DNA from: DAOSEC01 sp035362935
GTDB taxonomy: Bacteria > Bacillota_I > Bacilli_A > ML615J-28 > CAG-313
Reading direction: 5' to 3'
Assembly (NCBI GenBank): GCA_035362935.1
Contig: DAOSEC010000003.1
Span: 33,417 to 97,416, forward strand
DNA: 64,000 bases
The translations under genes and the position numbers were made by a program. The notes below the pieces were generated by a model. That model worked only from the letters and a program-made list of their open reading frames with translations. It did no database searches and was not told the DNA's origin. Shown here one piece after another: positions 35,726-45,684 of this stretch. Numbering within the stretch: position 1 is the stretch's first letter; every line of letters starts with the position of its first letter.

Positions 35726-36496
35726 ATGGAACGTTTAAATAAAAAAATAGCAGATGCAGGTATCTGTTCGAGAAGAAAAGCAGATGATTTGATTTCATCT
35801 GGAAAAGTCATTGTCAATGGCGCGGTTGTTACCACACTTGGAACACTCATCTCAGATAAAGATGAAATCATTGTGGATGGAACTATCATCGAAAAAGTAG
35901 AAAAAAAGTATTTGGTTATGAACAAACCACGCGGAGTAATTTGCTCAGTCAGTGATGAGTTAAAACGAAAAACAGTAATCGATTTACTTCCGACTCACTA
36001 TAAGGAATACAGGCTTTACCCAGTTGGTCGACTAGATTACGACACCAAAGGAGTATTGATATTAACCAACGATGGACCATTCATGAATATGCTAGTTGGA
36101 CCATCCTCTGGTTTACAAAAAGTGTATTTAGCGAGGATTGATGGGATTATACTAAAAGAGACCATGACTCGTATCGAACAAGGAATTTTAATCGAAGGAA
36201 AAATGAGTCTACCATCCCTCTTAGATATTGTTTCAATTGACCGAAAAAACAATTCCACTTTGGTTCAAGTGACCTTAACAGAAGGGAAATACCACCAAGT
36301 CAAACAAATGTTTGAACTTGTTGGACATAAAGTGAAACACTTAACACGTATTCGATTTGGTAACATTACCGTAGACAATGTAGCTGAAGGAATGGTGCGT
36401 GAATTAACTGTTCATGAGGTTAAAACACTTCGAGAATTATCCAAACAAAGTAAAATTTTAAAACGGGTTGACATTTCCAAAGCAAGAAGATATTAA
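35726..36496 (+). CDS. rluB: Pseudouridine synthase, RsuA/RluB family
   Basis: The enzyme isomerises a uridine in rRNA. The 256 residues contain an N-terminal S4 domain (RLNKKIADAGICSRRKADDLI, 3-23), then NKPRGVICS and the catalytic PVGRLDYDTKGVLILTNDG (about 98-116) with its Asp. I favour RluB (23S) over RsuA because of the short, typical length, but this is not certain. Confidence 0.9.
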   Translation: MERLNKKIADAGICSRRKADDLISSGKVIVNGAVVTTLGTLISDKDEIIVDGTIIEKVEKKYLVMNKPRGVICSVSDELKRKTVIDLLPTHYKEYRLYPVGRLDYDTKGVLILTNDGPFMNMLVGPSSGLQKVYLARIDGIILKETMTRIEQGILIEGKMSLPSLLDIVSIDRKNNSTLVQVTLTEGKYHQVKQMFELVGHKVKHLTRIRFGNITVDNVAEGMVRELTVHEVKTLRELSKQSKILKRVDISKARRY

Positions 36497-36513
36497 TCCT
36501 AAGGGGTGATATA

Positions 36514-37524
36514 GTGAAAATCAAAGATTATTTTATGCCGAAGTCCAATGTGTATACAGGCGATTATGCCCACATTAAGACCAAAATCATCCATTATACT
36601 TACGATGAAAGCGAATTAAAGATTACGGATTCTTTTGACAAAGAAGTTGGCAAAAAGCATTACATTCAGGTTATTGGATTATCAGAGGTTAGTGTTATTG
36701 AGACGATGAAACAATACTTTAAAGTAGATCCACTAACCCTTGAAGATGTCTTTAACGTCAAACAGCGAAATAAGTTAGAACTCAAAGATGATTCCTTGTT
36801 TGGTGCGATGCACATTGAGTTTTTAGAACATCGTATTGTAAAAGACGATTATTTGAGTTTTTTATTATTTGAGGATACCATCATCACGTTTCACGAAACA
36901 GATCCTTCCTATTTACTTCCATTAAAAACAATTTTAGCTGAAAACATGGAAACAAGAACAAAATGTGTTGATTATTTGTTTTTTCAAATCATTGATATCA
37001 TCACTGACAATCACTTAGATTTATATGAGTATTTGGAAGTAGAAACGTCATTGTTTGAAGAAGAAGTATTAGAAACCAAACAAATCAGCCAAGAACAATT
37101 CTATATGATACGCAAGCAAATGTTAAAACTTAAAAATAACATTTCTCCCGTATTAGAACAGTTTCAAAAGGTATTGTCGAAGGAAAGCAAACTATTTCAA
37201 AAGTCAAATCTTGGATATTTTGAGGATTTAAAAGATCATTTAACTCGATTAGACGATCATTTAAATCAAAGTAGAGAGTTAATGCGCCATTTACTTGATC
37301 TCAATATCAACAATCAATCAAATCGTATGAACAAGATTATGACAACACTTACACTATTTTCTGCGATCTTTATTCCGCTATCATTTCTGACTGGATTTTT
37401 TGGAATGAACTTTGTTCATTTTGATATTTTATCGTATGAAAACGCAGTACTCGTATTTACTGGTATTTGCGTTGGACTAGCACTTGTAATGTTTATCGTA
37501 TTTAAGAAAATGAAATGGTTTTAA
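36514..37524 (+). CDS. corA: CorA-type divalent-cation channel
   Basis: CorA imports Mg2+ (also Co2+) as a pentamer. The 336-residue protein has a large cytoplasmic domain and two C-terminal helices (about 275-295 and 307-330) separated by the signature FFGMNF (GMN selectivity loop). The start is GTG 36514 behind AAGGGGTG. Orientation and spacing suggest membership of the mutSL-miaA-rluB transcription unit. Confidence 0.94.
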   Translation: MKIKDYFMPKSNVYTGDYAHIKTKIIHYTYDESELKITDSFDKEVGKKHYIQVIGLSEVSVIETMKQYFKVDPLTLEDVFNVKQRNKLELKDDSLFGAMHIEFLEHRIVKDDYLSFLLFEDTIITFHETDPSYLLPLKTILAENMETRTKCVDYLFFQIIDIITDNHLDLYEYLEVETSLFEEEVLETKQISQEQFYMIRKQMLKLKNNISPVLEQFQKVLSKESKLFQKSNLGYFEDLKDHLTRLDDHLNQSRELMRHLLDLNINNQSNRMNKIMTTLTLFSAIFIPLSFLTGFFGMNFVHFDILSYENAVLVFTGICVGLALVMFIVFKKMKWF

Positions 37525-37587
37525 ATCATTTGAGATGTATATTACGCGGTTGATTTTAATTCAATTGATTTAAGAAGGGTTGGTGAA

Positions 37588-38934
37588 ATGAATATGAGGC
37601 AACAAAAACAGCATACTGTAATCATTAGTTTCGATGCGGTATACGAAGCAGATTTTGCATACTTAAAAACATTACCAAACATAGCATACTTGCTTCAGCA
37701 TGGTAGTTATTCGACCGAAGTTCAGACGATTTATCCGACAATTACCTACCCAATTCATACGTCAATTTTAACCGGATGTTACCCAGATCGCCACGGTATT
37801 TTTCACAACCATCATTTACAACCAACAATTAAGAATGACAAATACCGAACATGGCACTGGTATCACTCGGAAATCAAAACACCAACTTTATTGGATGTTG
37901 CAAAACAGCATAAGAAAAAAGTAGGGGCAATTTTTTGGCCGGTGACCGGAAATGCTAACATTGACTATAACTTGCCAGAAATCATCGCCTTGCCTGGAGA
38001 AAACCAAACGCTTAAAATATTAAAAGCTGGGTCTCCTATGTTTTTACTAAAAAACGAACTTAAGTATAAAAAACTTCGTAAAGGGATTGAAGAACCGTAT
38101 TTGGCAGATTTTGCGACGAAAGTAACAACGAATCTGTTAAAGACGAACAAGCCTGATCTTACATTGTTGCATTTGGTAAGTGTAGATACCATGCGTCACG
38201 CTTATGGGGTAACGCATGAACAAGTAAAGCTTGCTCTCAAGCAATATGATAAATCCGTTGGTGAAATCATGGATGTCTTAAAAGAATCAAAGATGTGGGA
38301 TAACTCAAATATCTTCATAACTACAGATCATGGTCAAATTGATGTAAAAACCTATGCATCGGTCAATGCTTATTTGGTCAAAGCTGGATTGCAACAATGG
38401 GTAAATGGAGTACTCGATTATCAAGTGTATGCCCAGTCGATTGGAATGGGAGCGTACCTACATTTTAATTACAATAACATCACTAATATTGATCAAGTAC
38501 TAGAAACGTTAGACCAAGTAGTTGAACAAATGATAGAAGATAAGATTGTTGTAAGACTTGATACAAAAGACGATTTGATTGTAAGAGGATGTAGCGAACC
38601 CTTTGATGCAAGCTTAGAAGCATACCCAAATACCTATATTACCGATTCAGTGTATCACGAATTTGGGTTATCAAAAATTGACATCAAAGATATCACAGAT
38701 TCGATGTGGAATACGATATATTATGATCGCTATTTCGCAACACATGGTTACGATGAACGATTACCTGGTTATAAAAACATATTTATCGCATATGGCCCAA
38801 AAGTGAAAACACACTATAACATCGGACCAATGCATATCGTAGACATCGCACCTACCATAGCGAACCTCATTGGTTTGACATTTCCTGAGTGTGATGGTAA
38901 ACTACTTGCAACATTAAGAAAAGAAGAGGTGTAA
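37588..38934 (+). CDS. Alkaline-phosphatase-superfamily phosphodiesterase
   Basis: The 448-residue protein belongs to the nucleotide pyrophosphatase/phosphodiesterase group. It opens VIISFDAVYEADF (metal-binding Asp), has the nucleophile Thr segment TIYPTITYPIHTSILTGCYPDRHGI (about 48-72), DTMRHAYG, TTDHGQ (about 246-251) and a final HGYDE. It has no signal peptide and so is probably cytoplasmic. It may hydrolyse nucleotide or phospholipid head-group diesters. The PAP2 gene follows after a single base. Confidence 0.85.
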   Translation: MNMRQQKQHTVIISFDAVYEADFAYLKTLPNIAYLLQHGSYSTEVQTIYPTITYPIHTSILTGCYPDRHGIFHNHHLQPTIKNDKYRTWHWYHSEIKTPTLLDVAKQHKKKVGAIFWPVTGNANIDYNLPEIIALPGENQTLKILKAGSPMFLLKNELKYKKLRKGIEEPYLADFATKVTTNLLKTNKPDLTLLHLVSVDTMRHAYGVTHEQVKLALKQYDKSVGEIMDVLKESKMWDNSNIFITTDHGQIDVKTYASVNAYLVKAGLQQWVNGVLDYQVYAQSIGMGAYLHFNYNNITNIDQVLETLDQVVEQMIEDKIVVRLDTKDDLIVRGCSEPFDASLEAYPNTYITDSVYHEFGLSKIDIKDITDSMWNTIYYDRYFATHGYDERLPGYKNIFIAYGPKVKTHYNIGPMHIVDIAPTIANLIGLTFPECDGKLLATLRKEEV

Positions 38935-38935
38935 T

Positions 38936-39820
38936 ATGTACTTTCCGTTTGAACTTGAACTTGTAAAATGGCTACAATCCTTATCCAATGGGGTATTAGA
39001 TGCATTTTTTAATGGAGTATCCTTCTTTGGTGAAGAAATCTTTATCATTATCATCATTGGATTTACCTACTGGTGTTATAACAAAAAAATGGGGGAATAC
39101 ATTGGATTTGCATTAACAACTTCTTATACATTTAACAATTACTTTAAGGATTTGTTTTCTGCCCCTCGACCGTTTGAGGTATCAAACGAGGTTGTCAATT
39201 TACGTCCAGATACTGCAACAGGACATTCATTCCCAAGTGGACATGTTCAAGGAGCAACTACCGCATTTTCATCAATCGCATATTGGATGAAAAAACGACT
39301 GTTTTGGATCATTGCGATTGTCATGATGGTATTGATGAGTTTATCAAGAATGTATTTAGGGGTCCATTTCTTGCGTGATGTTGTAGTTGGATCACTATTT
39401 GGATTAGGGATTGCCTATTTGACTTACAAACTATTCCAAAAATACAGCGGAAGCGATGAACGCAAACTTCACACAATCTATATCATCACAGCGATCACGT
39501 TCTTGCCAGTCGCATTCATGATGAAAAGCGAAGACTTTTTCAAAGGGTACGGGATCTTAGTTGGATTTGTTATTGCTATTTTGTTTGAAAAGAAGTACGT
39601 ATCGTTTACAACCGATGTTGGCGTTTGGAAAAAGGTGATCCGTTTCGTCGTTGGTCTTATTATAGCCTTAGTTGTACAACAAGGATTTAAATTGGCCTTT
39701 AGTCCTATCATTGACGCAGCTCCAAGCATTGCGAATTTCTTACACTTTGTTCGCTATGTTTTAATTGCGTTTGCTGGATTCGGACTCTATCCTTGGCTCT
39801 TTAAGAAATTTAACTTTTAA
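38936..39820 (+). CDS. PAP2-superfamily membrane phosphatase
   Basis: This is a 294-residue membrane protein with about seven helices and all three PAP2 motifs: KDLFSAPRP (about 63-71), PSGHVQGATT (about 98-107) and SRMYLGVHFLRD (about 138-149). Such enzymes remove phosphate from lipid phosphates (phosphatidate or undecaprenyl pyrophosphate). The ribosome-binding site AGAGGTG lies within the end of the phosphodiesterase gene, so the pair is coupled. Confidence 0.92.
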   Translation: MYFPFELELVKWLQSLSNGVLDAFFNGVSFFGEEIFIIIIIGFTYWCYNKKMGEYIGFALTTSYTFNNYFKDLFSAPRPFEVSNEVVNLRPDTATGHSFPSGHVQGATTAFSSIAYWMKKRLFWIIAIVMMVLMSLSRMYLGVHFLRDVVVGSLFGLGIAYLTYKLFQKYSGSDERKLHTIYIITAITFLPVAFMMKSEDFFKGYGILVGFVIAILFEKKYVSFTTDVGVWKKVIRFVVGLIIALVVQQGFKLAFSPIIDAAPSIANFLHFVRYVLIAFAGFGLYPWLFKKFNF

Positions 39821-39826
39821 TCAACC

Positions 39827-39858
39827 AAATCTGTGTGTAATCCACACAGATTTTTGTT
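39827..39858 (+). terminator. Terminator after the PAP2 gene
   Basis: AAATCTGTGTG (39827-39837), loop TAATC, CACACAGATTT (39843-39853), then T. Confidence 0.92.
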
Positions 39859-39929
39859 TTTAAAAACATTTAATATGTCATATTAAATTTCACTTTATAT
39901 GTATAAATGTATGAAAATGATTATCAAAG

Positions 39930-39958
39930 TTGCAATTTTGAATATAATAATTTATAAT
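39930..39958 (+). promoter_or_regulatory. Promoter of the Fic-like/PHP operon
   Basis: TTGCAA (39930-39935) and TATAAT (39953-39958) are spaced by 17 nt. Transcription would begin about 39965, which excludes the earlier in-frame start codons at 39899-39914. Confidence 0.75.
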
Positions 39959-39982
39959 AGTAGTGATGTGAGGTGCTCTGTA

Positions 39983-41020
39983 ATGAATTGTATGAAAAAT
40001 ATGTCACGAATCTTAATTCCAAACGATTTGATGATACCACTTGTAAATCTTTACCGTTTCATTGGTCGAAATGAACTCTACGCTCAAAGTTTCACGGATC
40101 ATCACGAACAGGTTATGAATCAAACTATTGAACGTGATACCTACTTTTTAGGAAGAATGTTAAGATTAAACATTACAGATCCTCGTATGAGATTAATCAT
40201 TACCAAAGATTCTAGTCCTAGAAACAAAGAAGAAACTGTATTGTTTAAAATCAAAGAAGTCCTATACAACATCCATCAAACATTCTCAAAGTACATGTTA
40301 AACAGTGCCGATATTTTAGCGATGTTAAATCACATCTATTCTCAGTACAATCAAGTACGCTTTGAACCACTCAATCTCAATCGTAAGATGGCAATCAATC
40401 CTGGAAAAAGCAAGCGCGTGATTTTTGATGAAACAATCGCTGAATATACCAATTTATTCGAGAAAGAGCGCTATGAACGAATCATCTTGAGCATTCATTT
40501 TTTCATCGATATGTATAACATCAAGCCATTTACCGAACACAATGAGTTAGCATCATTCTTAACACTATATACGTTATTGCTTCGCTCTGGACTAGATGTC
40601 TTTACCTACGTAAGTTTATTTGAAATGATGGATACGTATAATGGAGAGTTTTTAACAGAAGTGAAAAATGCAAGTTTTAACTGGGAAGAAGGATATTCTC
40701 AGACATTACCACTGATGCGTTTTATGGTAAAGATGATCAATGAGTCTTATAAAAAACTAGATACCATTCACAAAGAATATGCTTTTGATCAAAAGCTTAG
40801 AAAATCCGATAACATAGAAGCAACAATCTACCGATTAACTGACATTTTCTCAAAAGATGACATTCGGTTAGTACACCCGTTTGTCAGCGAATCAACGATC
40901 AACCGCGCTTTAGCAAAACTAAAAGAAGAAGAGGTTATCAAACCACTTGGAAAGGGACGCAGTGCGAAGTGGATGAAAATCATCAAAGATGATGACTACT
41001 CGCATTTGTTTAAATCATAA
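39983..41020 (+). CDS. Fic-fold protein with degenerate active site and winged helix
   Basis: The protein has 345 residues from ATG 39983 (GAGGTG site). The central region has the Fic arrangement ILSIHFFIDMYNIKPFTEHNELASFLTLYTLLLRSG (about 170-205). The catalytic HPFxDGNGR is replaced by KPFTEHNEL (181-189), so the catalytic His, both Gly and the terminal Arg are lost. A C-terminal winged helix (about 280-335, SESTINRALAKLKEEEVIKPLGKGRSAKW) is as in many Fic regulators. AMP-transfer is therefore unlikely; a DNA- or protein-binding role is plausible. It overlaps the PHP gene by one base. Confidence 0.7.
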   Translation: MNCMKNMSRILIPNDLMIPLVNLYRFIGRNELYAQSFTDHHEQVMNQTIERDTYFLGRMLRLNITDPRMRLIITKDSSPRNKEETVLFKIKEVLYNIHQTFSKYMLNSADILAMLNHIYSQYNQVRFEPLNLNRKMAINPGKSKRVIFDETIAEYTNLFEKERYERIILSIHFFIDMYNIKPFTEHNELASFLTLYTLLLRSGLDVFTYVSLFEMMDTYNGEFLTEVKNASFNWEEGYSQTLPLMRFMVKMINESYKKLDTIHKEYAFDQKLRKSDNIEATIYRLTDIFSKDDIRLVHPFVSESTINRALAKLKEEEVIKPLGKGRSAKWMKIIKDDDYSHLFKS

Positions 41021-41814
41021 TGAACGAAATCAAATACAATTATCATACACACATGTATTTGTGTAAACACGCAGAAGGAAATGTTGAAGACTATGTAAAG
41101 GTTGCGATTACGAAAGGACTCAAACATTTTGGGATGAGCGATCACGGACCATTTGTGGATGAACTAAAAGACATCAAAACAAGACGTATGTCGATGGATG
41201 AATATAAAACTACCTACCTAAATGAACTTCAATCTGTCAAGGAAGCCTATGGCCATCTCATTGATTTTAAAAAGGCAATTGAAATTGAGTATCTAACACC
41301 ACTCATTCCGTATTACAATACTTTCTTACAAGATTTGGATTATTTGATCTTGGGACAACATTTGTTAGAGTTTGATGGGAAAATCTATGATGTCTACAGT
41401 GAGATGAATCTTGATTTGATGGAGTGTTACAAAGATACTGTCATAGAAGCAATGGCAACAGGCAAATTTAAAATCCTAGCTCATCCAGAACTATTCAACT
41501 GGAAATACCGAAATTGGGATCACCATTGTGATCGCGTTTCCAAAGAGATCATCGATGCCGCAATCAAATATAAAGTTGTTTTAGAAATCAATGCAAACGG
41601 CTGTCGTCGTGCGAAAGTAAAAACCAAAGATGGGGAAGATACGTTTGTTTACCCAAGACTCGAATTTTGGAGAGAAGTAGCGAAGACCGATGCTTTGGTT
41701 ATGATCAACGATGATGCACATGAACTTGCGCATATCAAAGATGAAGCAACCGAAGCTGCGTATAGGTTTGCGAAAAAATTAGGAATTAAGTTAATTGAAA
41801 AATTAGATCTATAG
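41020..41814 (+). CDS. PHP-domain phosphatase (histidinol-phosphatase type)
   Basis: The 264-residue protein has the PHP metal-binding motifs YNYHTHMYLCKHAEG (6-20), MSDHGPF (about 39-45), EIEYL (about 88-92), LAHPELF and NDDAH near the C-terminus. The closest family is histidinol-phosphatase HisK, but no other his gene is nearby and general phosphoesterase activity is equally possible. It is translationally coupled to the Fic-like gene (TAATG). Confidence 0.85.
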   Translation: MNEIKYNYHTHMYLCKHAEGNVEDYVKVAITKGLKHFGMSDHGPFVDELKDIKTRRMSMDEYKTTYLNELQSVKEAYGHLIDFKKAIEIEYLTPLIPYYNTFLQDLDYLILGQHLLEFDGKIYDVYSEMNLDLMECYKDTVIEAMATGKFKILAHPELFNWKYRNWDHHCDRVSKEIIDAAIKYKVVLEINANGCRRAKVKTKDGEDTFVYPRLEFWREVAKTDALVMINDDAHELAHIKDEATEAAYRFAKKLGIKLIEKLDL

Positions 41815-41835
41815 ACCCTTATCGGGTCTTTTTCG
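41813..41835 (+). terminator. Terminator after the PHP gene
   Basis: AGACCC (41813-41818), loop TTATC, GGGTCT (41824-41829), then T. Confidence 0.85.
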
Positions 41836-42590
<755 letters not shown>

Positions 42591-42591
42591 T

Positions 42592-42619
42592 GAAAAAAGC
42601 CTTAACTTCGTAAGGCTTT
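42592..42619 (-). terminator. Terminator of the hemW-xerD-deoB-lipase unit
   Basis: On the minus strand AAAGCCTTA (from 42619) and TAAGGCTTT form the stem, followed by T (the A run at 42593-42598 on plus). Confidence 0.9.
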
Positions 42620-42630
42620 GATGGAAATGG

Positions 42631-43560
42631 TTATGCTTTGACAACTTCATTATAAAATGAGATGACATCCGCTACAACCAAAGATCGAATCGAATCTATT
42701 TCATTTAAAATCTCATGTCTTGCATTATCGTATAATTTATAGGAAACATTAAGTCCTAATTTTTTATATTGCTTGTGTAATGACTTAACACCTTTTCCAT
42801 TGTTAGATACGGGATCGAACTCACCGCTTATCATCATAACAGGTAAGTCTTTTTTAATTAGATTACGGTGTTTGGTTTTGGATGCATCCACAATCAGTTT
42901 TGTAAAATCATAGAAAAAGCTTGCTGAAAAGATTCCACCACAATATGGGCTTTCAATATACAAGTCAACTTCGTTGGGATTGGTTGATAGCCAATCAAAG
43001 GCAGTACGGTTGGGACGAAATGGCTTATTAAAAGAGCCAAATGACATACTGTCTAACAATTCACTTTTAAATGTTCTACCATTCTTTTTCATAATCGATT
43101 TGGCAACAATCGCACCAACTTGATGTAGGAATGATTTCGCTGTTGTTCCTGATAACACAATTGCATCAATATCATCTGGGTAGAGTTCAATGTAGCGTTG
43201 TGCAATCAAAGATCCCATGCTATGGGCAAACTGTAACAGCGGTAAATTAGGATATTCCGCTTTCGCTGAATCAATTACCAATTTGATTTCTTTGATCATG
43301 GCTAACATATTATCCGTATCATCCATATATCCAATTTCATCCACAGAATTCGCGGTTAAGCCATGCCCTAAATGATCTTCACCAAATACAACAAATCCCT
43401 CTGATGTTAGTTCGTTTGCAAAGCGGTCGTATCGCATGATATGTTCTGCCATCCCATGGGAAATATGGACAATTGCTCTTGGAGAAATTTCAGGATTATA
43501 CCACTTATAACAATTGATGTGAGTCGTATCGTTAAACTTGATTTTGAAATTTTCTCTCAT
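42631..43560 (-). CDS. Alpha/beta-hydrolase, monoacylglycerol-lipase/lysophospholipase-like
   Basis: The 309-residue protein has HISHGMAEHIMRYDRFANEL (oxyanion region, about 33-52). GEDHLGHGLT follows. The nucleophile elbow AHSMGS (about 114) carries the Ser, FDPVS (about 255) the Asp and ARHE (about 287) the His, giving a complete triad. It should hydrolyse monoacylglycerols or lysophospholipids. No signal peptide. It is the last gene of a minus-strand unit, 10 nt behind deoB. Confidence 0.88.
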   Translation of the reverse strand: MRENFKIKFNDTTHINCYKWYNPEISPRAIVHISHGMAEHIMRYDRFANELTSEGFVVFGEDHLGHGLTANSVDEIGYMDDTDNMLAMIKEIKLVIDSAKAEYPNLPLLQFAHSMGSLIAQRYIELYPDDIDAIVLSGTTAKSFLHQVGAIVAKSIMKKNGRTFKSELLDSMSFGSFNKPFRPNRTAFDWLSTNPNEVDLYIESPYCGGIFSASFFYDFTKLIVDASKTKHRNLIKKDLPVMMISGEFDPVSNNGKGVKSLHKQYKKLGLNVSYKLYDNARHEILNEIDSIRSLVVADVISFYNEVVKA

Positions 43561-43570
43561 ATCCTATTCC

Positions 43571-44761
43571 TTACCCTTTCCGATTGAGTTCATTTAAGAA
43601 ACTCGTACCGATAGTTGGATCTTTGACTGAAAAGTTATCTGCTATGGTTGCTGCTACGTCAGCAAACGTGGTTCGTACTGGTATTTCTTTTCCGATGATT
43701 TCCTTCGAATATGCAATCATTGGAACGTATTCTCTTGTGTGATCCGTTCCTGAATGTACAGGATCGTTTCCGTGATCTGCGACAACGATTAACAAATCGT
43801 CTTTCTTTAGCGAATCCATCATCACACCTAGATGCAAATCAAATTCTTCAATGCACTTTCCGTATCCAATCGGATCTCTACGGTGTCCGTAAATTGCATC
43901 GAAATCAACAAGATTGGTAAAACATAAACCAGTAAAGTCCTTTTGAAGCAGTTCTATTGTTTTTTCCATTCCTGCTTGGTTTGATGGTGTTTTGTGATAC
44001 TCGGTAATTCCTTCCCCATCAAAAATGTCATTGATTTTTCCAATTGCGATGACATCATAGTTTTCTGATTTTAGATGATCCAACACTGTTTTATCATGAG
44101 GTTTTACAGCGTAATCGTGTCGATTTGAGGTGCGCTTAAAGGTGTCCTTAGATTCGCCTATAAACGGTCTTGCGATAATACGGCCTACTTGCCAAGCTGG
44201 GTTCTCTAACGTGATTTGACGGGCAATTTCGCATATTTGATAGAGTTCTGGAATCGGTATGACTTCCTCGTGTGCTGCAATCTGTAATACCGAATCGGCT
44301 GAAGTATATACAATCATTGCACCGGTTGCCATATGTTCTTCCCCTAAATCCTTGATGATTTCGGTTCCACTAGCAGATACGTTTCCGATAATCTTTCTAC
44401 CTGTTTTTTCAGTTAATAGGTTTAGCAGTTCATCAGGAAATCCAGTATCGGTGAATGATGGGAATGGTTTGGTAACCTCTAATCCCATTAACTCAAAATG
44501 GCCGGTAAGCGTGTCTTTTCCAACACTGATTTCTGCCATTTTTGTAACGACACCTTGTGGATGTTTGACTTTTTCAACATTCATCACTTCGGTTAGTAAC
44601 CCGATTCCCAGTCGTTCTAAGTTTGGAATAAAGAACGATTCGACATGTTCGCTAATGTGTTTTAATGTGTTAGCACCTAAATCACCATATTTTTCAGCAT
44701 CCGGCAAAGCCCCAACACCTAGTGAATCGGCTACAACAACAAAAATTCGTTTAAATTTCAT
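43571..44761 (-). CDS. deoB: Phosphopentomutase
   Basis: DeoB converts ribose or deoxyribose 1-phosphate to the 5-phosphate, linking nucleoside breakdown to central metabolism. From ATG 44761 it has 396 residues with VVADSLGVGALPDA (7-20), the phospho-Thr segment GKDTLTGHFELMG (about 84-96), and VVADHGNDP with DHTREYVP for the metals. A longer frame exists upstream but lies within xerD; GGGGGAAG serves as ribosome-binding site. It overlaps xerD by 11 nt. It would process sugars released after secreted nuclease action, though no nucleoside phosphorylase is in the window. Confidence 0.95.
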   Translation of the reverse strand: MKFKRIFVVVADSLGVGALPDAEKYGDLGANTLKHISEHVESFFIPNLERLGIGLLTEVMNVEKVKHPQGVVTKMAEISVGKDTLTGHFELMGLEVTKPFPSFTDTGFPDELLNLLTEKTGRKIIGNVSASGTEIIKDLGEEHMATGAMIVYTSADSVLQIAAHEEVIPIPELYQICEIARQITLENPAWQVGRIIARPFIGESKDTFKRTSNRHDYAVKPHDKTVLDHLKSENYDVIAIGKINDIFDGEGITEYHKTPSNQAGMEKTIELLQKDFTGLCFTNLVDFDAIYGHRRDPIGYGKCIEEFDLHLGVMMDSLKKDDLLIVVADHGNDPVHSGTDHTREYVPMIAYSKEIIGKEIPVRTTFADVAATIADNFSVKDPTIGTSFLNELNRKG

Positions 44762-45668
44762 GCTTTTCTTCCCCCTTCGCATGTGGATGATTTTCTTGAT
44801 AAATTGTTCGCAATCGTTTTTTGCTAATGTGAGTATAGATTTGAGTGGTCGATATGTCTTCATGACCTAAGAGTTCTTGGACAAGACGCAAATCAATCCC
44901 TGACTCAAGCAAGTGAGTCGCAAAACTATGACGTAACATATGAGGACTGATTTCTTTGTCAATGTCTGCTTTTTCAGCTAGTTCATTTAAGATCTTGAAA
45001 AATCCTTGCCTGGATAGACTTCGTCCGTTTTTATTCACAAAGAGCAGTTCGCGCTCGTTTGAGTTTTTAATTAATTTTGGTCTAGCCTCTAAGATATACT
45101 TTCGGACGGAAATGGTAGCCATATCTCCAATGGGAACGATTCTCTCTTTCGAACCTTTTCCAACGAGTTGAATAAACCCCATTGTTAAATGTAAGTTACT
45201 AAGTTTTAAGGCAACAAGTTCACTCACCCGTAATCCAGTCGCATACAGAACTTCCACCATCGCTTTGTTTCTGATATCAAGTGGAGTTGTGCCATCTAAA
45301 CTTGATAAGAGCTGTTCAACTTCTTCTACCGATAAATAACTAGGTAACTTTTTATCCAGTTTAGGTGCTTCAATCAGTTTTGCATAATCAACTTCAATTA
45401 AGCGTTCCTTCAATAAAAACTTGTGAAATGACTTGATTGCTGATAAATGTCTTGCCATAGAGGTAGCTGACATATTAGCTCGTTTTAAACTACTTAAATA
45501 GTTTCGAATGTGCTTGATTTCAATATCAATTGGATTTGATATGCGATATTGTTTGACAATAAAATCAATATAGCGTTTTAAATCGCGTAAATACGATTCT
45601 AACGTGTTTTTCGCTACCATCTTCTCACTGGTTAGATAGTACCGATATTCAATTATGAGATGTTCCAT
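44751..45668 (-). CDS. xerD: Tyrosine recombinase XerD/XerC
   Basis: Xer recombinases resolve chromosome dimers at dif. The 305-residue protein has a SAM-like N-terminal core-binding domain (about 1-90). All catalytic residues are present: Arg in ATGLRVSEL, Lys in GKGSKER, HxxR in HMLRHSFATHLL, His in LGHEDISTTQIY and the Tyr nucleophile in QIYTHIS. ATG 45668 has GAGGG at 7-8 nt; TTG 45674 is too close. XerC versus XerD cannot be settled here. No adjacent integron, phage or plasmid feature was seen, so a housekeeping role is likely. Confidence 0.9.
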   Translation of the reverse strand: MEHLIIEYRYYLTSEKMVAKNTLESYLRDLKRYIDFIVKQYRISNPIDIEIKHIRNYLSSLKRANMSATSMARHLSAIKSFHKFLLKERLIEVDYAKLIEAPKLDKKLPSYLSVEEVEQLLSSLDGTTPLDIRNKAMVEVLYATGLRVSELVALKLSNLHLTMGFIQLVGKGSKERIVPIGDMATISVRKYILEARPKLIKNSNERELLFVNKNGRSLSRQGFFKILNELAEKADIDKEISPHMLRHSFATHLLESGIDLRLVQELLGHEDISTTQIYTHISKKRLRTIYQENHPHAKGEEKHEI

Positions 45669-45684
45669 AGACAACCCTCACACT

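Noticed and set aside
44259..44870. 203-codon open frame on the plus strand over deoB
   Set aside because: Antisense to clear deoB motifs; Ser/Pro-rich composition is typical of a shadow frame.
44751..45668. XerD as integrase of a mobile element
   Set aside because: Neighbours are housekeeping genes in one co-directional unit, without attachment repeats, cargo or excisionase.
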